Translations under genes and position numbers: made by a program
Part shown: one piece after another, positions 21,780-31,812 of the stretch
Position numbering within the stretch: the stretch's first letter is position 1
Layout of the letters: every line of letters begins with the position of its first letter
Assembly: GCA_944548615.1 (NCBI GenBank)
Contig: OX155961.1
Span: 13,036,304-13,100,303 of the forward strand
Reading direction: 5' to 3'
Source of the DNA: Micropterix aruncella
Lineage: Eukaryota; Arthropoda; Insecta; Lepidoptera; Micropterigidae
Length of the DNA stretch: 64,000 bases
The notes under the pieces: model-generated
What the model was told of the DNA's origin: nothing
Seen by the model: only the letters and a program-made list of their open reading frames with translations
Database searches by the model: none

Positions 21780-22470
21780 GCCTCGGGTAGCCAACGGCAC
21801 GCGGCAGAGGAACTAGATCTATTAGAGAGAGCTAGATACATATTTCCATTCCATATTAAGTTAAGGCCCCATGTTCTGGAGAATGGCGGCAAATATAAGG
21901 ATATTTCACTTACTAAACCGAACAATTAGAAATTAGTTCACAATATCTTCGCTAACATCTCGCATCAAATCTGGTATCATAAATTTATATGTTGCGTATA
22001 TATACCTAAACATCATGTATACAAGAAAAATATTGTGACTACTTCAACTAACTCGAATATTAATTTGCATAATACGCTAAAGAAAGAGGACTTTCGTGCG
22101 ACAGTTTGGTTCGAAATAGCTTTCTCGGTCAATTTAACCTATTTTACAATAAATTACCATTCTGTATCAGGGGCCTTGAGAAGGTTCACTTTAAGAAAAA
22201 AGTACACAGCAATTGAATTAAAAACCTTTATGACATCAAGGATTTTGACAATATCAAATTTTCTCAGTTCTCTTGACTTTCTTGACTATCTTTATTCTTC
22301 ATTCTTTCTATTTTTGACTATTATATCATTGTGAATTTTTATTCTATTGGCGATTGTCATTTATTATTATTAATTTGTTACTATTTGCATTTTTAAACTA
22401 TTTATGTTACTGTCGATATGATAATTTCTGAAATTATCTATGTTTAATATATAATATTAAAATCCTCAAC
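21780..22470 (+). mobile_element. Decayed LINE fragment
   Basis: A weak relic. In one frame 22126-22215 reads GQFNLFYNKLPFCIRGL followed by K-rich residues, like the FYNKLP..IR..E...FK C-terminal motif of CR1/jockey proteins. Upstream (22035-22100) NINLHNTLKK resembles the N.HNTR.K block. Frames are broken and boundaries are uncertain. Confidence 0.4.
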
Positions 22471-23074
22471 TGTTTATCAGAATTGAAGGCTACGGAGAAA
22501 AACGATCAATATCAACTTTTAATAATTTTTGATAATTCCATTTTTAAAATTTACACGCTTAAAAAAATACATTTCAGCAATGGTTTATTGAGAAAACAAT
22601 ATATAACAATATAAAACTATATATAACATATGTCTGTAAACCAAATATATTTGAGTTTCTACAAAAAATACATTTTACCTAAATTATACTTCAGAAAAAA
22701 GCGAAAACGTGAAAAAGTCATTTGCCTTGATCAGTATTTCCCACCACAGCTCCTCCTCAGCGTCAAGTCATTGAGGTACCTACGCCACCTCTGGACCTCA
22801 CGGGAAAAAATGATCAAGGTACACACACCGCCTCGGTTTTTCTTCTCTCTTCATTTAAGGGCAGGCTATGATTTTTCTTTCGACAATCGATTCATGCTTC
22901 GATTCGTTTGGGAACAAGCCACAAGATGGCATTAGTACCTATCTCATTTTCACAAAAAATGTCATTTGTCGTCTTTACTGAGATAATTTTTATAATTAAT
23001 TCCTTACTAGAAATGTGTGGATAAATTTATTTAATACCGTAGACTGTACACAGCCAAATAAGTTTATATTACAA
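22471..23074. other. No gene seen
   Basis: Non-coding. The frame at 22630-22935 is K/F/R-rich and has no recognised motif. Confidence 0.35.
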
Positions 23075-23900
23075 CTAGCTGACCCGTGCCTACTTCGTTG
23101 GTCGGTAAAACTTTTTACTTGTGATGAAATTATGAGTGTGGTTCGGTTAGTACTGAGTGCTATGATTTATTTCCTGACTGCCGAAAGAAGTGTTATATTT
23201 TTACTGCATATGTAGGTATGTATGTAATTGCATGCCAATTTGACTATATTACCGTTATTTGTGAGTGTCTTCTTGTGAGTGTCTTATTTGTGAGTGTCTT
23301 ATCTCCAAAGGAAAATTATATGGAGTAAAAGGGAGAAAGATGATAAATTTACTTATTTTGATATGAATTCATAATTGTTGATAATATGACCAATAAACAT
23401 GACCTAACGATTTAAATTATTTTTTTAATATAAAAAACTACTTTTTGTGACTTAAATATAAAATTTAGACATATGCTGTCGCATATGACTTTTATGCGAC
23501 AGCATATGTCTAAATTTTATATTCAAGTCACAAAAAGTAGTTTTTTATATTCAAAAAATAATTTAAATCGTTAGGTCATGTATTATGAAATTTAGCATAT
23601 GACTTTTTTGTAGGCATTACCAAGCTCTACAACTTTTCTCTTGAACTTAATCATATATCTCTCATCGTTAAGGCAGCGTTAGTTAGAAACGTTTTCGTTC
23701 GACCGTTTTTTCTCCGAATTAGTTGGCAAATCCGACTACCACGAAAAATCTTTTCATTTTTGGATTAATATTATAGCCTATGACACTCACAAATAATGTG
23801 GCTTTCTATTGGTAAAAGAATTTTCAAAATCGGTTCAGTAGATCCAGAGATTACTTCCTACAACCTCACAAACTTTACCTCTTTGTAATATTAGGATAGA
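23075..23900 (-). mobile_element. Non-autonomous Helitron 1
   Basis: Read on the minus strand it starts TCTATCCTAATATTAC (23900) and ends ..GGGTCAGCTAG (23075), with host A before the 5' end and T after the 3' end. TC..CTAG termini and A^T insertion without duplication are diagnostic of Helitrons, which move by rolling-circle replication. The 5' subterminal text (accgattttgaaaattctttt) is the usual insect Helitron 5' region. No Rep/helicase coding is left. A 185-bp hairpin (23397-23581) sits inside. Confidence 0.75.
23397..23581. repeat. 185-bp near-perfect palindrome
   Basis: Arms 23397-23485 and 23493-23581 (89 nt each, about two mismatches) around a 7-nt loop tgacttt. The block catatgacttt recurs just outside at about 23596, which suggests the palindrome arose by inverted duplication of Helitron-internal DNA. 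Confidence 0.85.
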
Positions 23901-24286
23901 TAAAGATTAAATTGAATTGAGTTGATTGGAAGAATTATGATCGTTTCCCAACACTATTTTTATATCCAACCCCCGTAAACGATTTGTAAATTAATTTTTA
24001 GATATTTTTTTTTGTCTAATCAAATATGAATTGTTATACACAGAAGTATTAGACAGAAATTATATTTTCTTTTAAAAAATATTGTTTTCGCTTTATGTAC
24101 GTAATTTCGCTGTCATTATTTTGTCTTCGATTTTATCATCAGATTATTTCTTACCGCTCGAAAGCCAGCCTTCGCGCGCAAAAAACTGCGCTGCAGCTTT
24201 TGGTCGATTTTGTAAATAAATACTGACAATATCGTTTTTTCGCGAATTCCCCTTGTTACCTAGTAATTAATTTTGTTAGTCGTGTA
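23901..24286. other. No gene seen
   Basis: A+T-rich spacer between Helitron 1 and the mariner relic. Confidence 0.4.
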
Positions 24287-24529
24287 CAGGGTGTCTGGCG
24301 GCAGATTTAAGACTTCTAAATGAAATAGCAAATTCATTATATAATATATTTTTTTATTAATTATTTAATTAGTTACACAAATCATGCGGATTTTATTTTT
24401 AAAAATAATTACATCCAAATGTCTTCCATTGAGATGCACACATTGTTCGAAACGAAGCCTCGCGTTTCGTGCAACGCTCTGCAGCAAATCCCGGTTAAAT
24501 GCTTCGAATTTCGTGACGAATGTTATCTT

Positions 24530-25054
24530 TTAGGGCGTCGACAGTACGCGGATTGTTGTTGTAATCACTTTCTTTGGGATATCCCCATAAAAAAAATTCA
24601 TCGGGGTCAAATCAGGTGACCTTGGTGGCCATGGGATGTCCCCAAAGCGACTAATCAGTTTTTGAGGCATAGCTTCTCTCAGCAAATCCATTGAAGCTCT
24701 AGCCGTATGCGGGGCCGCCCCATCCTGTTGAGACCACGTGTGCGACGAGAACGATGGATGAGCTCGCAGATTCGGCAAGAAGAAATCCGTTATCATTCTT
24801 CCATAATTTTCACTGTTGACGTTCGTCGATTGTCCTAGAGCATTCTCAAAGAAAAGTGGGCCGATAATCCCATTCGTGGACAAAGCACACCAAACGGTGA
24901 CTCTCGGGCAATGCAGCGGTTTTTGGTGTTTAATTCTTGGATTTAGGGTTCGTGGAGCCCAGTAACGACAGGGCTCCACGAACCCTAAATCCAAGAATTG
25001 TGACTGACGAATCCGCGTGATTGGTAGTTCGAATGACACCACTCCCCCCCGCAC
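24530..25054 (-). pseudogene. Mariner-type transposase C-terminal relic
   Basis: The minus-strand frame contains VTVWCALSTNGIIGPLFFEN, then WSQQDGAAPHTARASM (second catalytic Asp in QQD), then FGDIPWPPRSPDLTPMNFF. In relatives the last motif is SPDLTPMDFF and supplies the third acidic residue; here it is Asn, at a spacing of 41 residues from the second Asp. The first catalytic Asp and the DNA-binding N-terminus are gone; the first about 35 residues of this frame come from the palindrome at 24932-24999. The copy cannot be active. Confidence 0.8.
24932..24999. repeat. Perfect 29-bp-arm palindrome in the transposase
   Basis: Arms 24932-24960 and 24971-24999 are exact inverted repeats around a 10-nt spacer (agtaacgaca). 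It lies where the transposase N-terminal half was lost, so it probably marks a deletion/inverted-duplication junction. Confidence 0.95.
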
Positions 25055-25116
25055 CGTTTATTACTTTTTGAAATAATAGGATTTAAAAACATAAATCTGC
25101 CGCCAGACACCCTGTA

Positions 25117-26490
25117 TATTATATATTTATATAATATATATATATGGGGGCCGGCCGAAATGGTTACGCGGGGATCTGTCAAACGACGCAAAATGTCTGT
25201 AGGCATTGTTGACGTCCAACGGGTTAAAGGTTATCATTTTATGTGCCTATTTTCACGGTGGCCAAATTCGTAACCCCGTCGCAAATTACATATTTATCTT
25301 CTACTTCATTTGCAGCAAATCTAGATGCGGCAAATCCGTAATGACCCAAATGCAGTTCCAGGAGGTAATTAAAGCACAGTCATGTACGAGAGTGCGAGAG
25401 ATCCCACTTGCCCTAATACCTTTAGTCCGAGAGATATAGGGCTCAAAGTAAAGCGCGGCGGAATCAACCCCCCTCTCCCCCTGCCATCCGCGCGGCTGCC
25501 CCCAAAGGCTCCCGGTCTAAATCCACTCAGGACCACCTAAGGAACAATTGTGCCAAGTATGAGCCTTTAATCACAAAATGCAGGATTTCCATACAAAATG
25601 CTTCACTAAATCCCCAGCTATAGAAGACAAACAATGGTTGATGGTTTGTTGAATGGTCACAGTGGTTTTGTTTAATTAAGTGTATCTGTAAGCAATCGCC
25701 ACTGTGTTGTTTATTCTTTTGCTATAAATACGCGGTCTTTATCTTCCACAGAAACCACAAACGAATTTATCACCCAAAAACAATAGGTCCTAAATATGTA
25801 GATAATAATATAATATACCGCATAGGTAATAAAGTGCTTGTATCGTTATTATCGGTAATTTTAAAAAGCATTTTAGGGAAACTGTCAGATTGCTGTTAAA
25901 ACAACAAGTACATGATTTTTATGATTCCCTCAAAATCGTAAATTATTTCACTTGTTTCCACTGGTAGCATGATTCTTCGCATTTATTACATCCATCATCA
26001 TTAGGTTTGGAGAGTACGGCGGGTGACTTGAATCACAAGATTCTCCATCACTGTTTGCAGTTCTTGATGGTACACTTGATGTTACCTGTTATGCCAGCCT
26101 CTAGAAGTCTAGAAGCAGTCATGGGTAACACTGGCACAAAACCCCGTATTCGAAAATAATGCGAGTTTTCAAGTTTACCATGATTACATGGAAATAACCG
26201 ATTTTGGAAATCCAACTCAAACCGAAGTTATCCATGTTCATAAACAAGAACAACAATTAAAAAAAAATAAAAAACGCGTCTGCTGTCCAAAAGGTGAACT
26301 ATTGTGTCATCATTATTAGAACAGTTTGTTCCGTTTTTAACACGCTTTTATTAGGTCGGCCTGTATGTAACTAACTATGTAATGGAATCTAAGGTAACTA
26401 ATTAAACCATCTTCCAAGGATCGTAGCATCATGAAAATTGGCAGCTGTATGTAGTTCTGATAACAATACAATAATATGGTACTGTCGAAC
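25117..26490. other. No gene seen
   Basis: A short TA-rich tract at 25117-25143, then non-coding sequence. No repeat family recognised. Confidence 0.35.
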
Positions 26491-26496
26491 TGATCT

Positions 26497-26736
26497 GATG
26501 ATGGAGTCGGAACATATGAACTGGAACTTCATGATGGAACATCGTATCATAGCTGTGTTTGGACTAGTTAGAAAAGTCTTGGAATGAACTTTGACCACGA
26601 TTAGGTTTCAATGTATGATGATGAAGCCGGAAGATAGGCACTGGCATTCCATGACGGAATATCGTATCATAGCCGTGTTTGGACTTGTTAGAAAGGTCTT
26701 GTAATGAACTTTGACCACGATTAAGTTTAATTTTTT
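26497..26736 (+). repeat. 120-bp tandem duplication
   Basis: Two units with a period of 120 bp. The block gatgatgNagNcgga begins at 26497 and 26617, with shared atcgtatcatagc.gtgtttggact and gaactttgaccacgatta. About 10% divergence. A partial third unit may precede it near 26420. Confidence 0.75.
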
Positions 26737-26934
26737 GGTTTTTACTTGCATTTATAAAAGCGTGTTTTTAGTGTTTTTTTTAAACTATTAATTTATTTAG
26801 AGAATAAAGTTCTTCGCTGAAACAATATTCGTTGAAACAAAATACGCAGCTCCGTGACGGACCCGTTGACGAATGTAATCTTTATAAACATTCAGTACTT
26901 ATAGACAATTGCGACAATATAGACAATATTACAA

Positions 26935-27005
26935 ATTTATTTTTATTTTATTTTATTATTGTACCTATAGGAAACATACAGCTGTTACAATACATTTAAT
27001 AAAAA
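26935..27005 (-). mobile_element. LINE 3' tail remnant
   Basis: The inverted match to the 3' end of the LINE at 14926-18890: the minus strand reads tattgtaacagctgtatg, tttcct, then an ataaaata-type tail (plus-strand ttttattttatt at 26941-26967). Only about 70 bp survive, an extreme 5' truncation. Confidence 0.65.
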
Positions 27006-27047
27006 AATGGTACAAAAAACTTTGAGTTAGTCGACGGGGCTCGTTTA

Positions 27048-27358
27048 AAGGGCTCCTTAGACGATCAAGCATGCGCATCGCGTCGCGGGCTGGGAGGGAA
27101 TCATAAACCGCAGGAAAAATGCAAATATTTTTAAAAAATATTTACCAAAAATGCCTAATTTTGTAGTTTATACCACGGAGTCAAGTCATCCACCAATCAA
27201 TTACGTCTAATTAATGTTAATCCCTGGTATAAACTACAAAATTAGGCATTTTTGGTAAATATTAAAAAAAATATTTGCATTTTTCCTGCGGTTTACGGTC
27301 TCTTCCCAGCCTGCGACGCGATGCTTGTCAAGCATGCTTAATCGTCTAGGGAGCCCTT
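27048..27358. mobile_element. Foldback MITE G
   Basis: Inverted arms 27048-27175 and 27225-27358 (about 130 bp each) start aagggctcc.tagacgat and include cgcgtcg, aaccgcagg and a long A+T-rich inner part, around a 49-bp spacer. The right arm has one small insertion. No clean target duplication was seen and no coding is present. The superfamily is unknown. Confidence 0.75.
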
Positions 27359-27530
27359 ATGGCCCGTTAGGTTTTGCCTGTAGCGGGGCTTCACGTGAGC
27401 CAGGCCCATTGGCGCGATTTTTCTAGTGTGGCGTTGCAGCGCTGCGCGCCTTGCGGCAGGTATCTCGTGACGATCGCGAGCCGCCGCTACGCCGCACTCA
27501 GCCGGTTGCTCTCGGTGATCAAGTAATAAA
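27359..27530. other. No gene seen
   Basis: G+C-richer single-copy-looking spacer (cgctgcgcgccttgcgg and similar). Nothing recognised. Confidence 0.3.
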
Positions 27531-28080
27531 ACGGGTTTTTATGAAATATTTCTGGTTTATGTATTTATCCATAGGGGATAGTCCCCTAACGCCGTACGGC
27601 ACCTAGCGTCGGACACTAATAGTATCTCGACAAGTCGCGGAGCGATCGATACCAAGACGTAGGAAAGGAAAAGCGTACGCTTCCCCGGCACTCTTTTCAC
27701 CCGTCTTTGTATCGATCGCGCCGCGACATGTCGAGATACTATTAGTGTCCGACGCTAGGTGCCGTCCGGCGTTAGGGGATTTCCCCCTATAGATACATAC
27801 ATATTTTCGGAATGTAATCAATCAGACCTTTCATTTGATACTAAAAACGTTATATTTAATTTATTAAGATTTGGACATTTAGACAATTATTTATTTTACA
27901 TTTAGACAGTTATAGGTATGGCACTATGACACTCAGGATGACATATTGATTCTAACAATACCGCACACTTTTAAATCGGTTCAAGCGTTTAGAAGTTATG
28001 GTGGAATAAAGAATCGGAAAACATACATACATGAATCCTGAACACATTACACTCCTTTTGTTCGGCAGTCGTGTAAAAAA
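27531..28080 (-). repeat. Repeat D copy 1 (split by MITE E)
   Basis: Unclassified dispersed repeat D, in the orientation whose end reads gaacacattacact..ttgtt.ggcagtcgt. It shares cagacctttcatttga, attctaacaatacc and cggttcaagcgtttagaagtt with copies at 38935, 42075, 44333 and 47212. MITE E (27574-27787) interrupts it at a TA. About 330 bp without the insertion. No coding. Confidence 0.65.
27574..27787. mobile_element. MITE E (palindromic, TA target)
   Basis: A 214-bp element whose arms (27574-27659 and 27702-27787, about 86 bp) include taacgccg, ggcacctagcgtcggac and actaatagtatctcgaca. It is flanked by TA. The same place in repeat D copy 3 (about 38962-38980, ttatccatatagatac) is an unoccupied site, which confirms the borders and the 2-bp TA duplication. 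Tc1/mariner-type target; no transposase. Confidence 0.85.
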
Positions 28081-28245
28081 TGGCAACTGAATGGTCTGAC
28101 ATTCCAAAAACTAGGTCTAACATTCCATATTTTTGTACATTATATATTTTTGTAAATATTGAAATATTTTTGGCCGTTAGTTTAAGGTGCGTTGAAAGCC
28201 GTCTCGTTTAACGCACCCTCGTCCATCGCTATCAGAATGAATACT

Positions 28246-29243
28246 GGGCCCGATTGCGTTTCTTTGTGAACTAAAACTGAAATTAGTTCAAGCGAACGAG
28301 ATAGAGCATTACGTTAGAGCGGAATATGAAACGGGCGATCGTACATAAAAACTTCCTGTCGAACTTATACTCGTCCGAATAAATTTGAACACATTTTGTG
28401 CGGTCTTAGATTCAGGGGCTTTAACTTTGGTGGGTAGTTTTAATGCGAAAAAGTGACAACGGTTCATTTCACATTCCGCTCTAGCGTATTGCCCTGTCTC
28501 GTATTGCCCTGTCGCGGGAGTTAATGGGCCCTTGCTGAGTTGGCCACGAAGACCCATTCTGTTCAGGGTGGTCACGCTCACGGGTCAACATCTATCGTAT
28601 GAGGTACGAGCCTGGGTAGGACTCTGGCCTTATGGTTAGTTTCCCCTGGGAATCAACCTTCTGGCGCTCCTGGACGGTCTGCGCACCGTGCGGCGTAAGC
28701 CAATCGACTGTGCACTCTGACTAACAGTCGGGGGACTGGAAGCAGTACTGTTTCCTATAGAGCGGGGGCGGTTGCGGACCTTACGGCGACTGCTCATGAA
28801 ATGACCATCGGCTACCCGATCCTGGGTGAACAGCCGGGAAAAGGACGCTGTGGTCCGCGATAGATTCGGTAAACACCGTTTCACCGCTTCGTAAGGGAGA
28901 GGACCGCGCAAGCGACCTCGAACTCGTAACCAATCGAGAGACCGGAGTAATCTGGTCACAATTGGAAATAAGGGCGTGAGTGTAGGCCCGCCGGGTAACA
29001 CTCCTGGCTATCTCGCGGTTAAGGCGTTGGCCTCTTAGAGTCTTACGGGCTTGTGGCGTAACTAGACGGTAGACTGTTTTGTCCTCAAGTCTTCTGCGCT
29101 CACTCCTGGGAGATAGAACGACTAATCGTTAAAACTTCCTGAGGTGACGGGCTCGCCCGCTTAGTCGATAACCCTAGTTGCCTTGTCTCGTTCCCACGAA
29201 CTAATTTCCGATTAAAAGTTCACGGAGAAACGCAATCGAGCCT
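28246..29243. mobile_element. MITE B2 with nested family C copy 2
   Basis: Second copy of the Harbinger-like MITE. It starts gggcccgattgcgtttct and ends ..acgcaatcgagcct, flanked by ACT (28243-28245, 29244-29246). It is split by family C copy 2 at 28514-29177. The left part contains a 14-bp tandem slip (tattgccctgtc repeated) immediately before the insertion. Confidence 0.75.
28514..29177 (+). mobile_element. Family C retroposon, copy 2 (nested)
   Basis: About 664 bp, near full length, inserted in MITE B2. It is flanked by a 10-bp direct repeat, ttgccctgtc (28504-28513) and ttgccttgtc (29178-29187), one mismatch. The 5' end cgggagttaatgggccc and the 3' end ..cgataaccctag match copy 1 in reverse. 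The frame at 28636-29001 (minus) shifts relative to the equivalent frame in copy 1, so it is not under coding constraint. Confidence 0.7.
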
Positions 29244-29399
29244 ACTGACACTAAATATCGACAAGAGACGAGACGCTTGATATACAGTATGAGTTTTAAT
29301 TATCCTTTAAGGGGGTTAATCAGTACGAGCAAATATGTAAGCAACTTTTAATAAAAAATCTCAAAATATATATTTTTTTGTTTGAAAATTTGCAGTATT

Positions 29400-30108
29400 T
29401 GAAGTAAAGTAAAGTAAAAGGTATTTATTTCCAATACAACCATACAATTGTGTAGGAATGACAGTAATTAATCTTAAATTAGTTACTCAATTTAGACAAG
29501 AGATGATATACAATATATAGTTTTAAACTTACCAATTTACAAAAACATAGACTATATGATAACAGTTTACAACAAAACAATTAACGGTAAATAATATGTA
29601 TTAGATTAAATGGGTAGATACGATGCTATGTATTTTCAAAATATTTTAAGAAGTCGTTATGGGCATACATGTTGATTTTAAGCAGATAGACTCGGATGGA
29701 TCTCTTGAAAATATCGATGTTTTTAATTTCTTTTAATCTTTCGGGCAATTTATTGAAAAGTTTGAGGCCTAAGTATCGACTAGTCGCCTGGAACTTGGCA
29801 GTACGTGCTACGAACGGTTGGAGATACAGGGTTTTATTCCTGGTGTCATGCCGATGTACTTCCTCGTGGGAGATGGCCGAGCTCTTATTGCAATAGAATT
29901 CGCAAAGAGCTTCTTGAGCAAAAATCGCATATACGGTCAATATCCCTAGTTTTTGGAAGTGTTCACGACATGACTGCCGTGGACCAATACCTACTATCGC
30001 ACGTATGGCTCTTTTCTGGAGAGTGAATACACTGTTGATGTGTGCTGCATTACCCCATAAAAGAATACCATAGCGCAGGTGTGACTCAACTAGCGCGTAA
30101 TAGGCCTG
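29400..30108 (-). mobile_element. 5'-truncated LINE inside MITE A2
   Basis: Minus-strand LINE 3' end. Coding part 30108-29626, then 3' UTR with AATAAA near 29417-29425, and a tail of tandem pentamers (plus-strand agtaa/agta repeats at 29401-29418). The 5' end joins MITE A2 sequence at about 30108. It is younger than MITE A2 because it lies inside it. Confidence 0.75.
29626..30108 (-). pseudogene. LINE RT C-terminal fragment (about 160 aa)
   Basis: Open without stops from about 30108 to the stop at 29626. It reads AYYALVESHLRYGILLWGN, VFTLQKRAIRAIVGIG, FQKLGILTVYAIFAQEALC, HRHDTRNKTLYL, then YLGLKLFNKLPERLKEIKN and a basic tail. This is the post-RT C-terminal region of a jockey/CR1 ORF2. RT motifs are lost by truncation. 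The first codons are fixed by homology, not by a start codon. Confidence 0.8.
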
Positions 30109-30381
30109 TTAAATAATTTGATAATAATTTGATAATTTAATCTGCACAATAATTTGACTGTTAAATAAAAGTTTGACAAGCGTGTGAGCGCTCTGCGCCA
30201 ACTAGCGGTAGGTAGAACATCGCTAATAAACATTATTAGCGCTATTTTACCTACTGCTAGATAGCGCATCGTGCTTAGCGCTTTTTATACTATTTATCAA
30301 TAAAATTAAAACTTTTGAAATAAAAAAAAATATAAAAAAATCTTTTTTTAAGGATGCCGGGTAATGAAAACTCACTTTGTA

Positions 30382-31247
30382 TATCGCGCGATACTTGATC
30401 CAGTTCTTGGATTTCTGGGTTTTCAGAAATCCTGCGATCCGTATCACGATCTGTGATACTCTATACTACACGCTCGATAAATATCATGATGCTGGATCAC
30501 GATCATAATATCTAGATAAATATCTAACGTGTAGCAATTGCCTATAAGCAACGACTTTATAGAAAAGGAACATCTATGTATTCTATAATTATATAAACTA
30601 GGCTTAGAATGTGATACCTGGCTTGTGGGAATATACGAGTGCCTACTTGAGGCGGAGCTGGGCGTCGAAGCGAAGACACAGAGCGCCGAGCGCGGCAGGT
30701 ATTCGATTTGTTGAAGCGAATCAGGCAGGAATTCTTTCCAGACAGCTGCACAAGCAGGTAAACGACCTTCTGTATACATACCCAAGTGCTGTTATCGCGT
30801 CACACAATGCGGTAGGAGAGTCTTAATGCCTTGGGGTAGAGGGATGAATGGGCAGATTTGGAGGCAGACCTTTGTCAGAGTTAGAGCAAATTAGCGGAAA
30901 AATAAATAATAGACAAGAGAGAGAGAGTGTGTGAGCGAGAGAGGGGAAGAGCAATTTTGTAAATCACATCGAACTATTTTTATTTTGGAACTAAACAGTT
31001 TGTTAAAATACATGTTCAATGGTAACAAAAAATTACATATAGATTCGACGATGTACCTATTAGTTTTAGTTTGGATAAGGGTTGTCCATCCGAAAAATGC
31101 TTTGACAACAAGTGCACACGTACAGATGGTTTTGTATTTAGAGGGGTCTATTATCTATAAAAGCACCCGCACAATTGTGTGGGTACCTTATCTTGATTTT
31201 CGGTACCATTTCAAAAATAATATCACAAAAGACTTTTTTATGTGGAA
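30382..31247. other. No gene seen
   Basis: Non-coding. A (ga)n-rich patch lies at about 30910-30950. Frames at 30444-30785 lie on both strands and have no recognised motif. Confidence 0.35.
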
Positions 31248-31812
31248 CTAGGTGACCCGGCGAACTTCGTACCGCCTAACGGTCAATGAATGTTGTGTTA
31301 CAGATTAGCTGAACCTAATTTATGATTTTATGGAAGTAATACAATGAATAGAAAAAAATATTAAGTTCACTATTTTATTAAGATAATAACACAAAAAGAA
31401 ATATAAAAGTACAAAAATTAAGTATATCAATCGCTTGTCAGCAAGACATGATTGAATTAAACTATTTTCATATTGTGCAGCATGGGATGCACTCGGTTTA
31501 ATTCTTTTCATTGAAGCACCTTGTGATATACGACATTTTTTGTTTTTTTATCAGGCGCAAGAACAAATAAAGCGGATGATTTGCCGACACGTGAACATTC
31601 CACGTACAACTGACCATGAGAAAAACACGTATTTGCATTTTGAATAAGAAAATGTTTTTCTTTTATTTTAATTTTTCGTTAACTTTCCAAGTTTTGTTTT
31701 TATTCTGCTATTCGGGATGGTGACAAATACTACAAATCAAAAACCATGAAAATCAGTCCAGCCGTTCTCGAGTTATAAGTGTTCGAACACACCCGACTTT
31801 TATATATATAGA
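31248..31812 (-). mobile_element. Helitron 2, 5'-deleted, with RepHel end
   Basis: On the minus strand it starts TCTATATATATAAAAGTC (31812) and ends ..CCGGGTCACCTAG (31248), with A before and T after: Helitron termini and target. Unlike the other Helitrons here it keeps the last 46 codons of the RepHel protein (31508-31646). It is 565 bp, so most of a roughly 5-kb or longer autonomous element is deleted. Confidence 0.8.
31508..31646 (-). pseudogene. Helitron RepHel C-terminus
   Basis: Minus-strand frame of 46 codons: QNANTCFSHGQLYVECSRVG, then SSALFVLAPDKKTKNVVY, then HKVLQ and stop at 31510-31508. The block FSHGQLYV..SRVG is helicase motif VI of the Pif1-like helicase domain of RepHel, and the ending NVVY.KVLQ* is the usual C-terminus. 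RepHel nicks and unwinds DNA in rolling-circle transposition. The rest of the protein is absent. Confidence 0.8.

Larger units (their letters stand above)
24287..25114 (-). mobile_element. Mariner-like element, internally deleted
   Basis: Perfect 23-bp terminal inverted repeats beginning cagggtgtctggcggcag (24287) and its reverse complement ending at 25114, flanked by TA on both sides (24285-24286, 25115-25116). At 828 bp it is shorter than a full mariner (about 1.3 kb). The minus strand encodes the C-terminal part of a DDE transposase (24530-25054). The identical TIRs suggest fairly recent movement, but the body is rearranged by a palindrome. Confidence 0.85.
29285..30379. mobile_element. 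MITE A2 with nested LINE
   Basis: Palindromic Tc1-like MITE A. The left end starts cagtatgagttttaattatc after TA (29283-29284), with subterminal ggttaatcagtacgagcaa; the right end is ..aactcactttg before TA (30380-30381). The central hairpin is at about 30199-30278 (ctagcggtaggtaga / tacctactgctag). A minus-strand LINE (about 29400-30108) is inserted inside; removing it leaves about 385 bp. Confidence 0.7.

Noticed and set aside
30444..30826. Overlapping frames on both strands near 30.6 kb
   Set aside because: Both strands are open over the same bases with no motif, splice signal or codon bias to favour one.
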